Position numbers and translations under genes: made by a program. Below, piece by piece: positions 49,649 to 58,718 of a stretch of 64,000 bases of DNA (position 1 is the stretch's first letter; each line of letters opens with the position of its first letter). The stretch is from Opitutaceae bacterium (GTDB lineage: Bacteria; Verrucomicrobiota; Verrucomicrobiia; Opitutales; Opitutaceae), in NCBI GenBank assembly GCA_016711225.1, contig JADJTK010000013.1, positions 124,001-188,000 of the forward strand, written 5' to 3'. A model generated the notes under the pieces. The model had not been told where the DNA came from. It worked only from the letters and a program-made list of their open reading frames with translations, and made no database searches.

Positions 49649-51955
49649 ATGACTCCGCAATCCTACGCCCGGCGCCTGTGCGCCGGCTTCCTCCTCTTGG
49701 CGCTGGGCGCCACCATCGCCGCAGCCCAGACCGGCACGCCGCCGGCGGTCACCTCCGATCCGCTACTCCGTGAAGTGGCCTCCGGTGCGAGCCTGGTGCT
49801 CGCGCCCACCCTTGAAGGCGATCCGGTGACCGCCACGCAATGGTTCAGGAACGGCGTAGCCATTGATGGGGCGACCGGCGTCACCCTTCCCCTCGCCAGT
49901 GTGGATGCCGCCGACGCTGGCTACTATACGGCCGTGTTCACCAACGCCGCCGGTTCCACCACGGTGGCGGTCGCTGCGGTGGAGGTCGACGGGGTACCGG
50001 TGCCGCCCGACACCTCGGCGAGTTCCTATCGGCTCATGGAGTATTTTTATCCGGCTTCAGAGGGGGCGGAGTGGCTCTACGCCGGGCTCGACGCGACGAC
50101 TCACACCACCGTCCACACCCGGGTGACGCTGGCCGACCTCGATCGCGCGGTGACCTGCCTGACCGGGCGCCACTCGCCGCAATCCTACCAAGTGACCACG
50201 ACCGCCCTAGCCGGCGCCTATGGCAGCTACGCCGCCGGGGTGTTCACGCCCACCAAGACGTGGACCGACTATATGGGCGCGAGCCCGACTGGACTGGTGA
50301 TGTGGGGTGATGACTACACGGACGGCGAGAGCGTGCGGCTCGACGGCTCGTACGCTTTCCCGGGCACGATGCGCCTCGGTCAGACGGCCGAGCGCACGGC
50401 CGACTACTACGAGCATGGGGCGTTTGTCTGTCCGGTGACGGCGTTCTTCCAACTCCTCTCCGTAGATACCGTCGACACCCCGGCGGGCCGCTTCCACGGG
50501 AGCTTGCATGTGCGCATCGTGCTGCAGGCCCCGGGCAACCTCCGGATCTGGGACGAGTGGTGGGTGGCGGGCCTGGGCAAGGTGCGCAACCAGTGGATCG
50601 CCGGCAGCGGGCTCCGGGCCGACAGCCGTCTCGTCTCCACGACGCGGCCGGTGGCGCCGACCTACCGCCTGGCGGACTACTTTGTGAGGCCGATCACCGG
50701 GAGCGTTTTCCACTCCACCGGCAAGTCCTGGAACAACAGCGATTCGCACACGGTTTCCACGATTACGGGGACCAGTGTTCCGATAACAACCTACACTGGT
50801 GGCACCTTCCCGCTCACTCCGGGAACGCCGGTAACCCAGTTGGTCATGGCCGACCAGAATGTCTCGAGTGCCACCGATGGCACCGTGCAGGAAACGTGGG
50901 CGGAGTATATCACCACCGCGTCGGGCCTGGTGTATTGGGGACTCGACAACCCCACCGAGGTCGGGTCGGTGCGCTTCGAGAACGGGGCCGCGCTGCCGGT
51001 TGTCATGGCGGTGGGGGAGACCGTGGTGGTGCCCAGCAAGGCCTACCTCAACGGCCTCTACGTCGGGACGGGGTCGTTGACGGTGCGCCTGCTCGGGGTC
51101 GAGAACTGCACGGTGCCCGCCGGGACCTTTGCCAACTGTCTGCGCCTCGAATTCACGGTGGCCATCGCCACGAACAGCCAGACCTACGAGATGTGGCTCG
51201 CGCCGGAGGTGGGCTGTGTCCGCTATCTGGCCACGGCAGGGGGCGGCGATCGCGAGCGCAACCTGGTGACGTGGGCGGTGCCCAGCGCCCCGGCGTTCAG
51301 CAGCCAGTCCACCCTCGAGAGCTGCCCGCTCAACGGCACGGCCCAGCTTTCGGTGATGGCCGTGGGCACCGCAGACCTGAGTTTCCAGTGGTATCGTGGC
51401 AGCGCGGGCGATGTGTCCACCCCGGTTGGCACGAATAGCCATTTGTTCACCACGCCGGCACTGACCGCGTGGACCCGCTATTGGGTACGCGCCACGAACG
51501 GCGTCGGCTCGGCTGATAGCGCAACGATGCTGGTGATGCCCGCCGGTGGCACGATGACGCTGGCCGACTGGGTGCTGCTCGATCCGCTCCCCGCCAATCA
51601 GCGCGGGGCGTTGAACACTCCGGCAGGCGATGGCGTGACCAATCGAATGAAGTTTGCCCTCGGTGTTGCTCCGATGGGAGCCGCCACGCTGAGCCTGCCC
51701 AAGCCGGTGGTGGTCGCGGGCACGGGCAGCAACCGGCATCTCGGGCTTGAGTTCACCCGCAATCTGGGCGCGCAGGGCATCAGCCTGGTGCTCGATGTAT
51801 CCTCCGATCTGGTCAACTGGGGCGAATCCGCCGCGACGCTCGAGCCGCTCGCCGGCACCCCGGGGGTGGGGCTGCAGAATGTGCGCTTGCGCCAGAACCT
51901 GGTGCTCGGCGCCGATGTGCGCCGTTTCGCCCGGCTGAAGGTGACGGCGCCCTGA
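49649..51955 (+). CDS. Secreted protein with duplicated ~210-residue domain and recurring C-terminal module
   Basis: A 768-residue exported protein. ATG 49649 is chosen because a signal peptide follows (L-C-A-G-F-L-L-L-A-L-G-A-T-I-A-A-A-Q); the frame is open from 49511. An Ig-like domain comes first (about 35-115). Two related domains of about 210 residues follow (starting S-Y-R-L-M-E-Y-F at 126 and T-Y-R-L-A-D-Y-F at 338); both contain a T-P/V-P-A-G-x-F-x-x-x-L-x-x-R/E motif and a W/L-A-x-x-x-G-x-V-R segment, like DUF3108-type lipocalin-like folds. A second Ig-like domain (about 550-640) and the C-terminal module (D-G-V-T-N-R-M-K-F ... R-R-F-A-R-L-K-V) close the protein. Function unknown. 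Confidence 0.8.
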   Translation: MTPQSYARRLCAGFLLLALGATIAAAQTGTPPAVTSDPLLREVASGASLVLAPTLEGDPVTATQWFRNGVAIDGATGVTLPLASVDAADAGYYTAVFTNAAGSTTVAVAAVEVDGVPVPPDTSASSYRLMEYFYPASEGAEWLYAGLDATTHTTVHTRVTLADLDRAVTCLTGRHSPQSYQVTTTALAGAYGSYAAGVFTPTKTWTDYMGASPTGLVMWGDDYTDGESVRLDGSYAFPGTMRLGQTAERTADYYEHGAFVCPVTAFFQLLSVDTVDTPAGRFHGSLHVRIVLQAPGNLRIWDEWWVAGLGKVRNQWIAGSGLRADSRLVSTTRPVAPTYRLADYFVRPITGSVFHSTGKSWNNSDSHTVSTITGTSVPITTYTGGTFPLTPGTPVTQLVMADQNVSSATDGTVQETWAEYITTASGLVYWGLDNPTEVGSVRFENGAALPVVMAVGETVVVPSKAYLNGLYVGTGSLTVRLLGVENCTVPAGTFANCLRLEFTVAIATNSQTYEMWLAPEVGCVRYLATAGGGDRERNLVTWAVPSAPAFSSQSTLESCPLNGTAQLSVMAVGTADLSFQWYRGSAGDVSTPVGTNSHLFTTPALTAWTRYWVRATNGVGSADSATMLVMPAGGTMTLADWVLLDPLPANQRGALNTPAGDGVTNRMKFALGVAPMGAATLSLPKPVVVAGTGSNRHLGLEFTRNLGAQGISLVLDVSSDLVNWGESAATLEPLAGTPGVGLQNVRLRQNLVLGADVRRFARLKVTAP

Positions 51956-51978
51956 GCCAGCTCACGTGCCGCTGAACC

Positions 51979-52009
51979 AACGCCGCAGCACACCCGTGCT
52001 GCGGCGTTT
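51979..52009 (+). terminator. Probable terminator hairpin between convergent genes
   Basis: Perfect 13-bp stem aacgccgcagcac / gtgctgcggcgtt with a 4-base loop, followed by only a short T stretch. It lies 24 bases past the secreted-protein stop. Confidence 0.65.
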
Positions 52010-52113
52010 GGCTTTCCGGTGCCGCCTTTCAGTCGTTTCGCGCGACGTCCCATTTGGGCCCGGGCGGTCCCGGAGCGTCTGGTGTCGAGACGGGCGTGAT
52101 GCGCCGGCGCGTC

Positions 52114-55100
52114 CTACCGGCCGAGTTTCTCGCGCAGGTACGGAGCGGTGGGACTGCGCTTGAGCTTGGCGAGGCCGGAGACGGGGCCTTGGTAGAGAAT
52201 CTCGCCGCCGCCGGGACCGCCGTCGGGCCCGAGCTCCACAATCCAATCGGCTTCGGCCAGTAGGTCGAGGTGGTGCTCGATGACGATCACGGTGTGCCCC
52301 TGTTCGACGAGGCGGTGGAGGAGGTGAATCAGCTTCTCGCAGTCGCTGAGGTGCAGGCCGATCGTCGGTTCCTCGAGGATATACAGGTTGAGCGGCTTGA
52401 GGCCGCGGCTGCGCTCCTTGTAGGACTGGAGGCCGCGGGAGAGCTCGGTGACCAGCTTGAGGCGCTGGGCCTCGCCGCCGCTCAGGGTTGGGCTGCTCTG
52501 GCCGAGGGTGAGGTAGCCCAGGCCGGTTTCGCACATGAGCGCGCAGACCTCGCGCAGCTGGCTGTGAAAATCGAAGAAGTCGCGGGCCTCCTCAAAGGTC
52601 ATCTCGAGGAGGTCCGCGACGGTCTTGCCCTTCCATTCGATCTGGAGCACCTCGGGGCCGTAGCGGCGGCCACCGCAAGAGTCGCAGGTGACGAAGGTGT
52701 CGGGCATGAAGTTCATCTCGAGCTTCACGCGACCGGCACCGGAGCAGGTCTCGCAACGGCCGCCGGCGGTATTGAACGAGAAGCGACCGGCGGTGTAACC
52801 GCGGATTTTGGACTCAGGGATGGTGGCGAGGAATTGGCGGACGAGGTCGAAGACGCCGAGGTAGGTGGCGGGGGTGGAGCGAGGGGTGTGCCCGATGGGG
52901 GATTGGTCGACCTCGATGATGGCCTTGAAGGCGGCGGCGAGGGTGAGTTCGTCGAAGGGGGCGGGGGATGGTGGAAGGAGGCGGGCGGACCTGACGAAGC
53001 TCTTGCGAGCTTCGCCACGGGGAAGGGGAACGAACTCGGCGGCGGCGGAGAGGGAGACCTCGTGGGTGCACTTCGGGGCGAGCTTGAGAAAGTCGCGGCC
53101 GGTGAGGCGCGTCTTCGACTGTTGGATCGCGCAGGCCACGGCGGGATGGAGCAGGTCGCGAAAGAGCGTGGATTTGCCGGCGCCGGAGGGGCCGGCGACC
53201 ATGATCAGGCGGCCGAGCGGCAGCCGGAGATCGACGTTCTGGAGATTGCGCAGGCGCGCGCCGGTAAGCTCCAGCCAGGAGATTTCCGATTTTGGATTTC
53301 CGATTTTCGATTGGGCGGAGGAGCGGGCCGATGGGGCGGATAGGTCCGATAGGTCGGATGGGGAGAGACGGGAACCGTGCTTCTTGGCTGCGGCCGCACG
53401 GACCCGGCCGTCCTTTGGCGTTTGGCCACTGGCGTCTGAGGTGTCTCGGTACGAACCCCGAATGGGGTGCGGAATCCCTTTCTCGAGATAGAGGCCGGTC
53501 AGGGAGCCGGCGTTCTTGCGGAGGTTGGCCGGCGTGTCCTGAGCGAGCAGCTCGCCGCCGTGGCGACCAGCGCCGGGCCCGAGGTCGAGGATGAGATCGG
53601 CGTGATCCATCACGGCGTCGTCGTGCTCGACTACGAGGAGCGTGTTGCCCTTGGCGCGGAGGCGTTCGAGGGTGGCGATGAGCCGGTCGTTATCGCGCGG
53701 ATGCAGACCGATCGAAGGCTCGTCGAGCACGTAGAGCACCCCGGAGAGGTTGGAGCCGAGCTGGGAGGCGAGGCGGATGCGCTGGGCTTCGCCGCCGGAG
53801 AGGGTGTCGGCGGAGCGCGCGAGCTCGAGATAGGCGAGACCGACCTCGTCCATGAACTTGAGGCGCTCCTCGATCTGCGGCACGAGGTCGCGGACGATGA
53901 GCCGACCGCGCGAATCGAGGTCGAGGTCGCGCAGGCCGGCGAGGAGCTGGGAGGGGGTGAGGGCGGTGAGCTCGGGCAAGGAGAGGGCCGGGCCGTGCTT
54001 AAAATCCAGTTTCACCGAGCGGGAGATGCGATTGAGGCGGGTGCCGGCGCATTCGGGGCAGGGGCGGTATTGGGCGCCGGTGTCGTCGTCGAAGAGGTGG
54101 GCGAGCTCGGCGATCTCGGGCGGGGTTTCGTCGTCGGGGTCGGTCTTGAGCATCCAGGGTGCGAGGCGGCCGTGGCCGCGGCAGACCGGGCACCAGCCCT
54201 TGGGCGAGTTGAAGGAGAAGTCCTTGGGGTCGAGCTCGGGGAAGGTCTCGCCGGTGGCGGCATCGGTGCGGGTGGTGGAAAACCAGGACACGATCGCGCC
54301 GTCGGGCAGCAGGAGGAAGCAGGTGCCTTTCCCGAGGCGGAGGGCGTCGACGAGCGCGAGGGCGGGCGTGCGGGAGGTGGTGACGGACGGTGTGGACGAA
54401 GTGGACTTGGTGGACGATCTGGACGGGCGGGCGCGGGGCGTGGCTGAGGCCGCCGGTGCGAGGTTCTTCAGGTCGGCGACGACGACCTCGACGTTGTGCT
54501 CCTTGAAGCGGTCGAGCTTGGTGAAGTTTTCGACGAGCAGCAGGCGACCGTCGGCGCGCATGTGGGTGTAGCCGTGGTCGGCGATCCAGTCGGCGATGGG
54601 CTGATGGTGGCCCTTGCGGCCGCGCACGAGGGGGGCGCAGAGATAGAGGTGCTTGGCCTTGGCGGCGGCGGGGTGGCGGAGCGCGGCTAGGAAGTGCTGC
54701 TCGAGCTCGGCGGTGGTGAGGGCCCGCACGGGGGCGCCGCTCACGGGATGATGCTGCACGCCAAGCTTGGCGTACAGGAGGCGCAAGTACTGGGCGACCT
54801 CGGTGATGGTGGCGACGGTGCTCTTGCGGCCGCCGCGGGTGATGCGTTGCTCGATGGCGACGGTGGGCGGGATGCCGGTGATGCGGTCGACGGCCGGGCG
54901 GGGCAGTTGCTCGACGAATTGCCGCGCGTAGGGCGACATCGATTCCATGAAGCGGCGCTGGCCCTCGGCGAAGACGATGTCGAAGGCGAGGGTGGACTTG
55001 CCCGAGCCGGAGACCCCGGTGACGACGGTGAGCGTGCGCAGCGGGATGGAGACGGAGAGGTTGCGCAGGTTGTTCTCGCGGGCGCCGGTGATTTGGAGGA

Positions 55101-58100
55101 ATTGCGGACTGCGGAAGGCGGATTGCGGAATGACGGAAGGCTCGGGTGATTTTCGATCTTCGATTGCCGATTGGCGATTGGTGGAGGCGGGCGGGGCGCA
55201 GGGTGACTGCTCGGGCTCGGTGGGGAGGGCGAGCGATACGTTGCCGGAGCTGGCCGCGAGCGCGGCGCGCAGATAGGGCGCGGTGGCGGTGCGGGTGAGC
55301 GCGACCTCCTCGGGCGTGCCTTCGGCGACGATACGTCCACCGCCAGAACCCGCCTCGGGCCCCACTTCCAGGATCCAGTCCGCACTCTTGAGGACGTCGG
55401 TGTTGTGCTCGATCACGACGATGCTGTGGCCGCGGTCGACCAGGGCGTGGAGCACGGAGAGCAGGCGGCGCACGTCGTGGCGGTGCAGGCCGGTGGTGGG
55501 CTCGTCGAGAAGGAGTAGAGCCCCTCTGGATTGCGGAATGGGGAGGGCGGAGGGCGGATTGGCGGTGGTGGGGGGCGCGGATTTGTCGACTGGGTCGGAT
55601 AGGTCCGATAGGTCGAATGAAGGTGTCGCTGGGCTCGCGGAGGAGCCTGTGTAAGTACCGAGGAATTTGACGAGTTTGAGCCGTTGGGCTTCGCCGCCGG
55701 AGAGGGTGTTGAGGGGCTGGCCGAGCGTGAGATACCCGAGGCCCACGGCGGCGAGTGGGGCGAGTTGCTGGCGGATGGCGGGCGTGGACGCGAAGAAATC
55801 GAGGGCCTGGTCGATGGAGAGCGCGAGCACTTCGCTGACGCTGCGGCCCTGCCAGGTGCAGGCGAGGATCTCGGGTTTGAAGCGGCGGCCCTCACAGATT
55901 GGGCAGGGCACGTAGACGTCGGAGAGGAACTGCATCTCGACGGCCTCGTAGCCGAGGCCCGAGCAATGGTCGCAGCGGCCGTCGCCGGCGTTGAACGAGA
56001 AACTGGAGGCGGAGTAGCCGGCTTCGCGGGCGGCGTCGGTCGAGGCGAAGAGCGTGCGGATGCCCTCCCAAGCCTCGGCGTAGAGCGCGGCGTTGGAGCG
56101 CGGGGTGCGGCTGAGCGGCGACTGGTCGACGAGCACAATCTCGCCGAGGTGTTCCAAGCCGTGGATCGAGCCGATTGTTGCCGGATCGTCGGCGAATTGG
56201 CGGCGGGCGGCGAGCAGGCCCTGGTGGATAACGGCTCCGAGGAGCGTCGATTTGCCGGACCCCGATACCCCGGAGAGGGCGACCAGACGCCCGAGCGGCA
56301 GACGGAAGGAAAGGTCGCGGAGGTTGTGCTTGGAGACGCCGGAGAAGGCGAGCCACTGAATTGCGGAATGCGGATCGCGGAGTGAGGACTGGGCGGAGGG
56401 CTCGGCGACTTTCGATTTGGGATTGCCGATTCGCGATTGGGCGGAGGTCGGAATCCGGGATTCTGTATCTGAAATTTGAGAGGCGACGGGGCGGCGGTGC
56501 GCGGGGAGGGGGATGAATCTGCGGCCGCTGAGATATTCGCCGGTGATCGCCTTGGGCGAGGCCAGCAGGGAGGGGAGGTTGCCCTGGAAGACAACGTAGC
56601 CGCCGGCGGCGCCAGGCTCCGGTCCGATCTCGATCACGTGGTCGGCAGCGCGGATCATCGCCTCGTCGTGCTCGACCACGACGACGGTGTTGCCGGCTTC
56701 GGTGAGCGAACGGATGATACCGATGAGCCGGTCGATGTCGCGCGGGTGCAGGCCGACGGAGGGTTCGTCGAGGACGAAGAGGGTGTCGACCAACGAGGAG
56801 CCGAGGCAGGAGGTGAGGTTGACGCGCTCGACCTCGCCGCCGGAGAGCGTGCGCGACTGGCGGTCGAGGGTGAGGTAGCCGAGGCCGACCTGCTCGAGGT
56901 AGCGTAGGCGCGCCAGGATGGCGTCGAGGGCGAGGTCGGAGGATTTCCGATTTTCGACTGCCGATTTTTGATTGGGCGCCGGGGCGGCAGTCGGTGCAGG
57001 GGATGAGGCGGAGGGGGGGAGCGACGGACGTGCAGGGATGTGCTTGCCCAGGAGTGTCAGGAGTTCGGATACGGGGAGTTGGTAGAGGGAGGGAAGGGTG
57101 CGGTCCTGCCATTTCCAGCAGAGGGCTTCGGGCTGGAGACGCGAGCCGGCGCAGTCGGGGCAGAGATTGTAGGCGCGGTAGCGCGAGAGAAAGACGCGCA
57201 CGTGCATCTTGTAGGCACGGGCCTCGAGGTAGCGGAAGAAGCCCTTCACCCCGTACCACGCCGCCGGCCACTCGATACCGTTGGCCCCGTAGCCGGGCTC
57301 GCCGTCGATGACGAAGGATTGCTGTGCGGGGGTGAGGTCGGCGAACGGGATGCCGGTGGGGATACGCTTCTTCTTCGCGAAGGAGAGGAGGTCGCGCTTG
57401 GACTCGCTGTAGACCTCGCCTTCCCAGCACTTGATCGCGCCCTGATCGATGCTCAGCGACTGGTCGGGGATCGCGAGGCGGTAGTCGATGTCGATGATGC
57501 GGCCAAAGCCGCGGCATTTCGGACAGGCTCCGAGGGGCGAGTTGAAGGAGAAGAGCGGAGGCGCGGCGGGACGGAAGCGGCGGCCGGTTTTTGGGGAATG
57601 GAGACCGCGGGAGTAATGACCCGTTTCCGCGAAATGCCCCGCCTTCGTCTCGCGGAAACTGAAGACTTCGCCTTGGCCGAAGTGGAGCGCGGCCTCGACC
57701 GCTTCGATGAAGCGCACCTTGGCGGAGGATTCGAGCGCGAGGCGATCCTGGACGACGAAGAGCGAGGCGCCGGTGGCGGGCAGGGCGTCGAGCGGGGCAG
57801 ATGAGGCGAGCAGATCGTCGATGCGGTGGGGCGCGCAGTCGCCGGCGGGCGAGGGCAGCAGGACGCGTTGGTAGGATTGGCCCTGGAGGTTCTGGAGAAT
57901 CTCGTGCCATTCCAAGTTGGCGGGGCGGGTGAGACGGAAGGCCACGAGCACGATGGTGCCGGTGAACCGGGCGGAGGTCTTGGTCCAAATCGATTGCGGG
58001 TTGTCGTCCTCGACCCGTTCGCCGGTGGCGGGATCGAAGCACTCGGCGACATGACTGAACCAGACTTTGAAGTAGTCGCAGAGCTCCGTCATGGTGCCGA

Positions 58101-58401
58101 CCGTGGAGCGCGAAGTCTTGACCGTGTTGGTCTGCTGGATCGCGATGGAGGGGCGGATGTTCTCGATCGAATCGACGTTGGGCTTGGCGAGCAGCTCGAG
58201 GAACTGGCGGGTGTAGGCGCTGAAGGTCTCGACGTAGCGGCGTTGGCCTTCGGCATGGAGTGTGTCGAAGACGAGCGATGATTTGCCCGCTCCGCTCAGG
58301 CCGGTGACGACGATGTAGCGGCCAAGCGGGATATCGAGATCGAACCCCTTAAGGTTGTTTTGGCGGACGCCGCGGAGACGGATGGTTTCGAGAGTGGGCA
58401 T
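52114..58401 (-). CDS. uvrA: UvrA excinuclease, duplicated form with four ABC domains
   Basis: DNA-damage recognition subunit of nucleotide excision repair; 2095 residues, about twice a normal UvrA (about 940). It is two UvrA units in tandem with four ABC modules. Walker A sites are G-L-S-G-A-G-K-S-S (34-42), two G-V-S-G-S-G-K-S-T, and G-P-S-G-A-G-K-S-T. Four L-S-G-G-E signatures occur, with L-D-E-P-S-V-G-L-H, L-D-E-P-T-T-G-L-H, L-D-E-P-S-I-G-L-H and L-E-E-P-T-I-G-L-H. Each half has its C-x-x-C zinc fingers (C-P-K-C/C-P-D-C, C-D-H-C/C-P-I-C, C-P-V-C/C-P-E-C, C-E-T-C/C-D-S-C). ATG 58401 fits the family; the frame is open to 58710. Six microrepeat insertions and one REP copy lie in frame at domain borders or loops. 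It is divergent from ydbH. Confidence 0.95.
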   Translation of the reverse strand: MPTLETIRLRGVRQNNLKGFDLDIPLGRYIVVTGLSGAGKSSLVFDTLHAEGQRRYVETFSAYTRQFLELLAKPNVDSIENIRPSIAIQQTNTVKTSRSTVGTMTELCDYFKVWFSHVAECFDPATGERVEDDNPQSIWTKTSARFTGTIVLVAFRLTRPANLEWHEILQNLQGQSYQRVLLPSPAGDCAPHRIDDLLASSAPLDALPATGASLFVVQDRLALESSAKVRFIEAVEAALHFGQGEVFSFRETKAGHFAETGHYSRGLHSPKTGRRFRPAAPPLFSFNSPLGACPKCRGFGRIIDIDYRLAIPDQSLSIDQGAIKCWEGEVYSESKRDLLSFAKKKRIPTGIPFADLTPAQQSFVIDGEPGYGANGIEWPAAWYGVKGFFRYLEARAYKMHVRVFLSRYRAYNLCPDCAGSRLQPEALCWKWQDRTLPSLYQLPVSELLTLLGKHIPARPSLPPSASSPAPTAAPAPNQKSAVENRKSSDLALDAILARLRYLEQVGLGYLTLDRQSRTLSGGEVERVNLTSCLGSSLVDTLFVLDEPSVGLHPRDIDRLIGIIRSLTEAGNTVVVVEHDEAMIRAADHVIEIGPEPGAAGGYVVFQGNLPSLLASPKAITGEYLSGRRFIPLPAHRRPVASQISDTESRIPTSAQSRIGNPKSKVAEPSAQSSLRDPHSAIQWLAFSGVSKHNLRDLSFRLPLGRLVALSGVSGSGKSTLLGAVIHQGLLAARRQFADDPATIGSIHGLEHLGEIVLVDQSPLSRTPRSNAALYAEAWEGIRTLFASTDAAREAGYSASSFSFNAGDGRCDHCSGLGYEAVEMQFLSDVYVPCPICEGRRFKPEILACTWQGRSVSEVLALSIDQALDFFASTPAIRQQLAPLAAVGLGYLTLGQPLNTLSGGEAQRLKLVKFLGTYTGSSASPATPSFDLSDLSDPVDKSAPPTTANPPSALPIPQSRGALLLLDEPTTGLHRHDVRRLLSVLHALVDRGHSIVVIEHNTDVLKSADWILEVGPEAGSGGGRIVAEGTPEEVALTRTATAPYLRAALAASSGNVSLALPTEPEQSPCAPPASTNRQSAIEDRKSPEPSVIPQSAFRSPQFLQITGARENNLRNLSVSIPLRTLTVVTGVSGSGKSTLAFDIVFAEGQRRFMESMSPYARQFVEQLPRPAVDRITGIPPTVAIEQRITRGGRKSTVATITEVAQYLRLLYAKLGVQHHPVSGAPVRALTTAELEQHFLAALRHPAAAKAKHLYLCAPLVRGRKGHHQPIADWIADHGYTHMRADGRLLLVENFTKLDRFKEHNVEVVVADLKNLAPAASATPRARPSRSSTKSTSSTPSVTTSRTPALALVDALRLGKGTCFLLLPDGAIVSWFSTTRTDAATGETFPELDPKDFSFNSPKGWCPVCRGHGRLAPWMLKTDPDDETPPEIAELAHLFDDDTGAQYRPCPECAGTRLNRISRSVKLDFKHGPALSLPELTALTPSQLLAGLRDLDLDSRGRLIVRDLVPQIEERLKFMDEVGLAYLELARSADTLSGGEAQRIRLASQLGSNLSGVLYVLDEPSIGLHPRDNDRLIATLERLRAKGNTLLVVEHDDAVMDHADLILDLGPGAGRHGGELLAQDTPANLRKNAGSLTGLYLEKGIPHPIRGSYRDTSDASGQTPKDGRVRAAAAKKHGSRLSPSDLSDLSAPSARSSAQSKIGNPKSEISWLELTGARLRNLQNVDLRLPLGRLIMVAGPSGAGKSTLFRDLLHPAVACAIQQSKTRLTGRDFLKLAPKCTHEVSLSAAAEFVPLPRGEARKSFVRSARLLPPSPAPFDELTLAAAFKAIIEVDQSPIGHTPRSTPATYLGVFDLVRQFLATIPESKIRGYTAGRFSFNTAGGRCETCSGAGRVKLEMNFMPDTFVTCDSCGGRRYGPEVLQIEWKGKTVADLLEMTFEEARDFFDFHSQLREVCALMCETGLGYLTLGQSSPTLSGGEAQRLKLVTELSRGLQSYKERSRGLKPLNLYILEEPTIGLHLSDCEKLIHLLHRLVEQGHTVIVIEHHLDLLAEADWIVELGPDGGPGGGEILYQGPVSGLAKLKRSPTAPYLREKLGR
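52994..53018. repeat. REP-like palindrome, family E, copy 3, inside uvrA
   Basis: Core gaagctcttgcgagcttc then gccac; translated in frame in the fourth ABC module as E-A-R-K-S-F-V-R. Matches 38098-38122. Confidence 0.7.
53279..53366. repeat. Microrepeat insertion in uvrA (between ABC III and IV)
   Basis: Units gattttgg/gatttccg/gattttcg followed by taggtccga/taggtcgga units. Translated S-D-L-S-D-L-S ... A-Q-S-K-I-G-N-P-K-S-E-I. The gattttcgattgggcgg piece is shared with znuA. Confidence 0.8.
54389..54427. repeat. Microrepeat insertion in uvrA (gtggacgaa/gtggacttg units)
   Basis: About four copies of a tggac-centred 9-base unit, translated as a Ser/Thr/Arg/Pro-rich run in the second UvrA unit. 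Confidence 0.7.
55098..55186. repeat. Microrepeat insertion in uvrA (between the two UvrA units)
   Basis: Units attgcgga/ctgcggaag followed by gattttcgatcttcg/gattgccgattgg units; translated N-R-Q-S-A-I-E-D-R-K-S ... P-Q-S-A-F-R-S-P-Q. Confidence 0.75.
55528..55618. repeat. Microrepeat insertion in uvrA between signature and Walker B of ABC II
   Basis: Units attgcggaa/gggcggagg and taggtccga/gtcggatagg, translated F-D-L-S-D-L-S-D-P-V-D-K-S ... P-S-A-L-P-I-P-Q-S. It lies between the L-S-G-G-E helix and the L-D-E-P strand, a place normally only a short loop. Confidence 0.8.
56358..56480. repeat. Microrepeat insertion in uvrA before ABC II
   Basis: Units attgcggaatgcgga, then gactttcgatttggg/gattgccgattcgcg, then gaatccgggattctg. 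Translated A-Q-S-R-I-G-N-P-K-S-K-V and R-D-P-H-S-A-I-Q. It is the longest of the insertions. Confidence 0.8.
56941..56975. repeat. Microrepeat insertion in uvrA within ABC I
   Basis: Units gatttccgattttcg/gactgccgatttttg, translated N-Q-K-S-A-V-E-N-R-K-S-S, just before the conserved L-R-Y-L-E-Q-V-G-L-G-Y-L. Confidence 0.75.
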
Positions 58402-58718
58402 GCGGGGAGCGCGGAGGGTTATGCGTTGCCCGGCGCGGCGCAACTCGGGGGAGATGGGAGGCTGACCGCGGAAGAAGGCAGAAGGAAGAATGCAGGATGA
58501 AGAAGGCGGAGGACGGACAACGGAAGAAGGACCTAGTAACAAGGGGCAAGTGACAAGGGAGGATCGAGTAGGAGCAGGAGTAGGGGGGGCGGCGCGGCGC
58601 CGTAGGAGGACCGTGAACCGCAAAGGAAACGTAAGACTGCGAGGCGCAGGCACGCGGCCCGGTTTGCTCTCGCATCCGAGGAGGGGGGCCGGTTCGCTCG
58701 TAGCCCACACGACTGCGG
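58402..58718. other. Divergent uvrA/ydbH intergenic region with microrepeats
   Basis: No gene is supported. It contains gaagaagg/gaatgcagg units (58470-58505) and a caaggggcaagtgacaagg stretch (58536-58560), both related to repeats in the bat operon. Promoters for uvrA (minus) and ydbH (plus) must lie here; no LexA-type box was seen. Confidence 0.55.
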
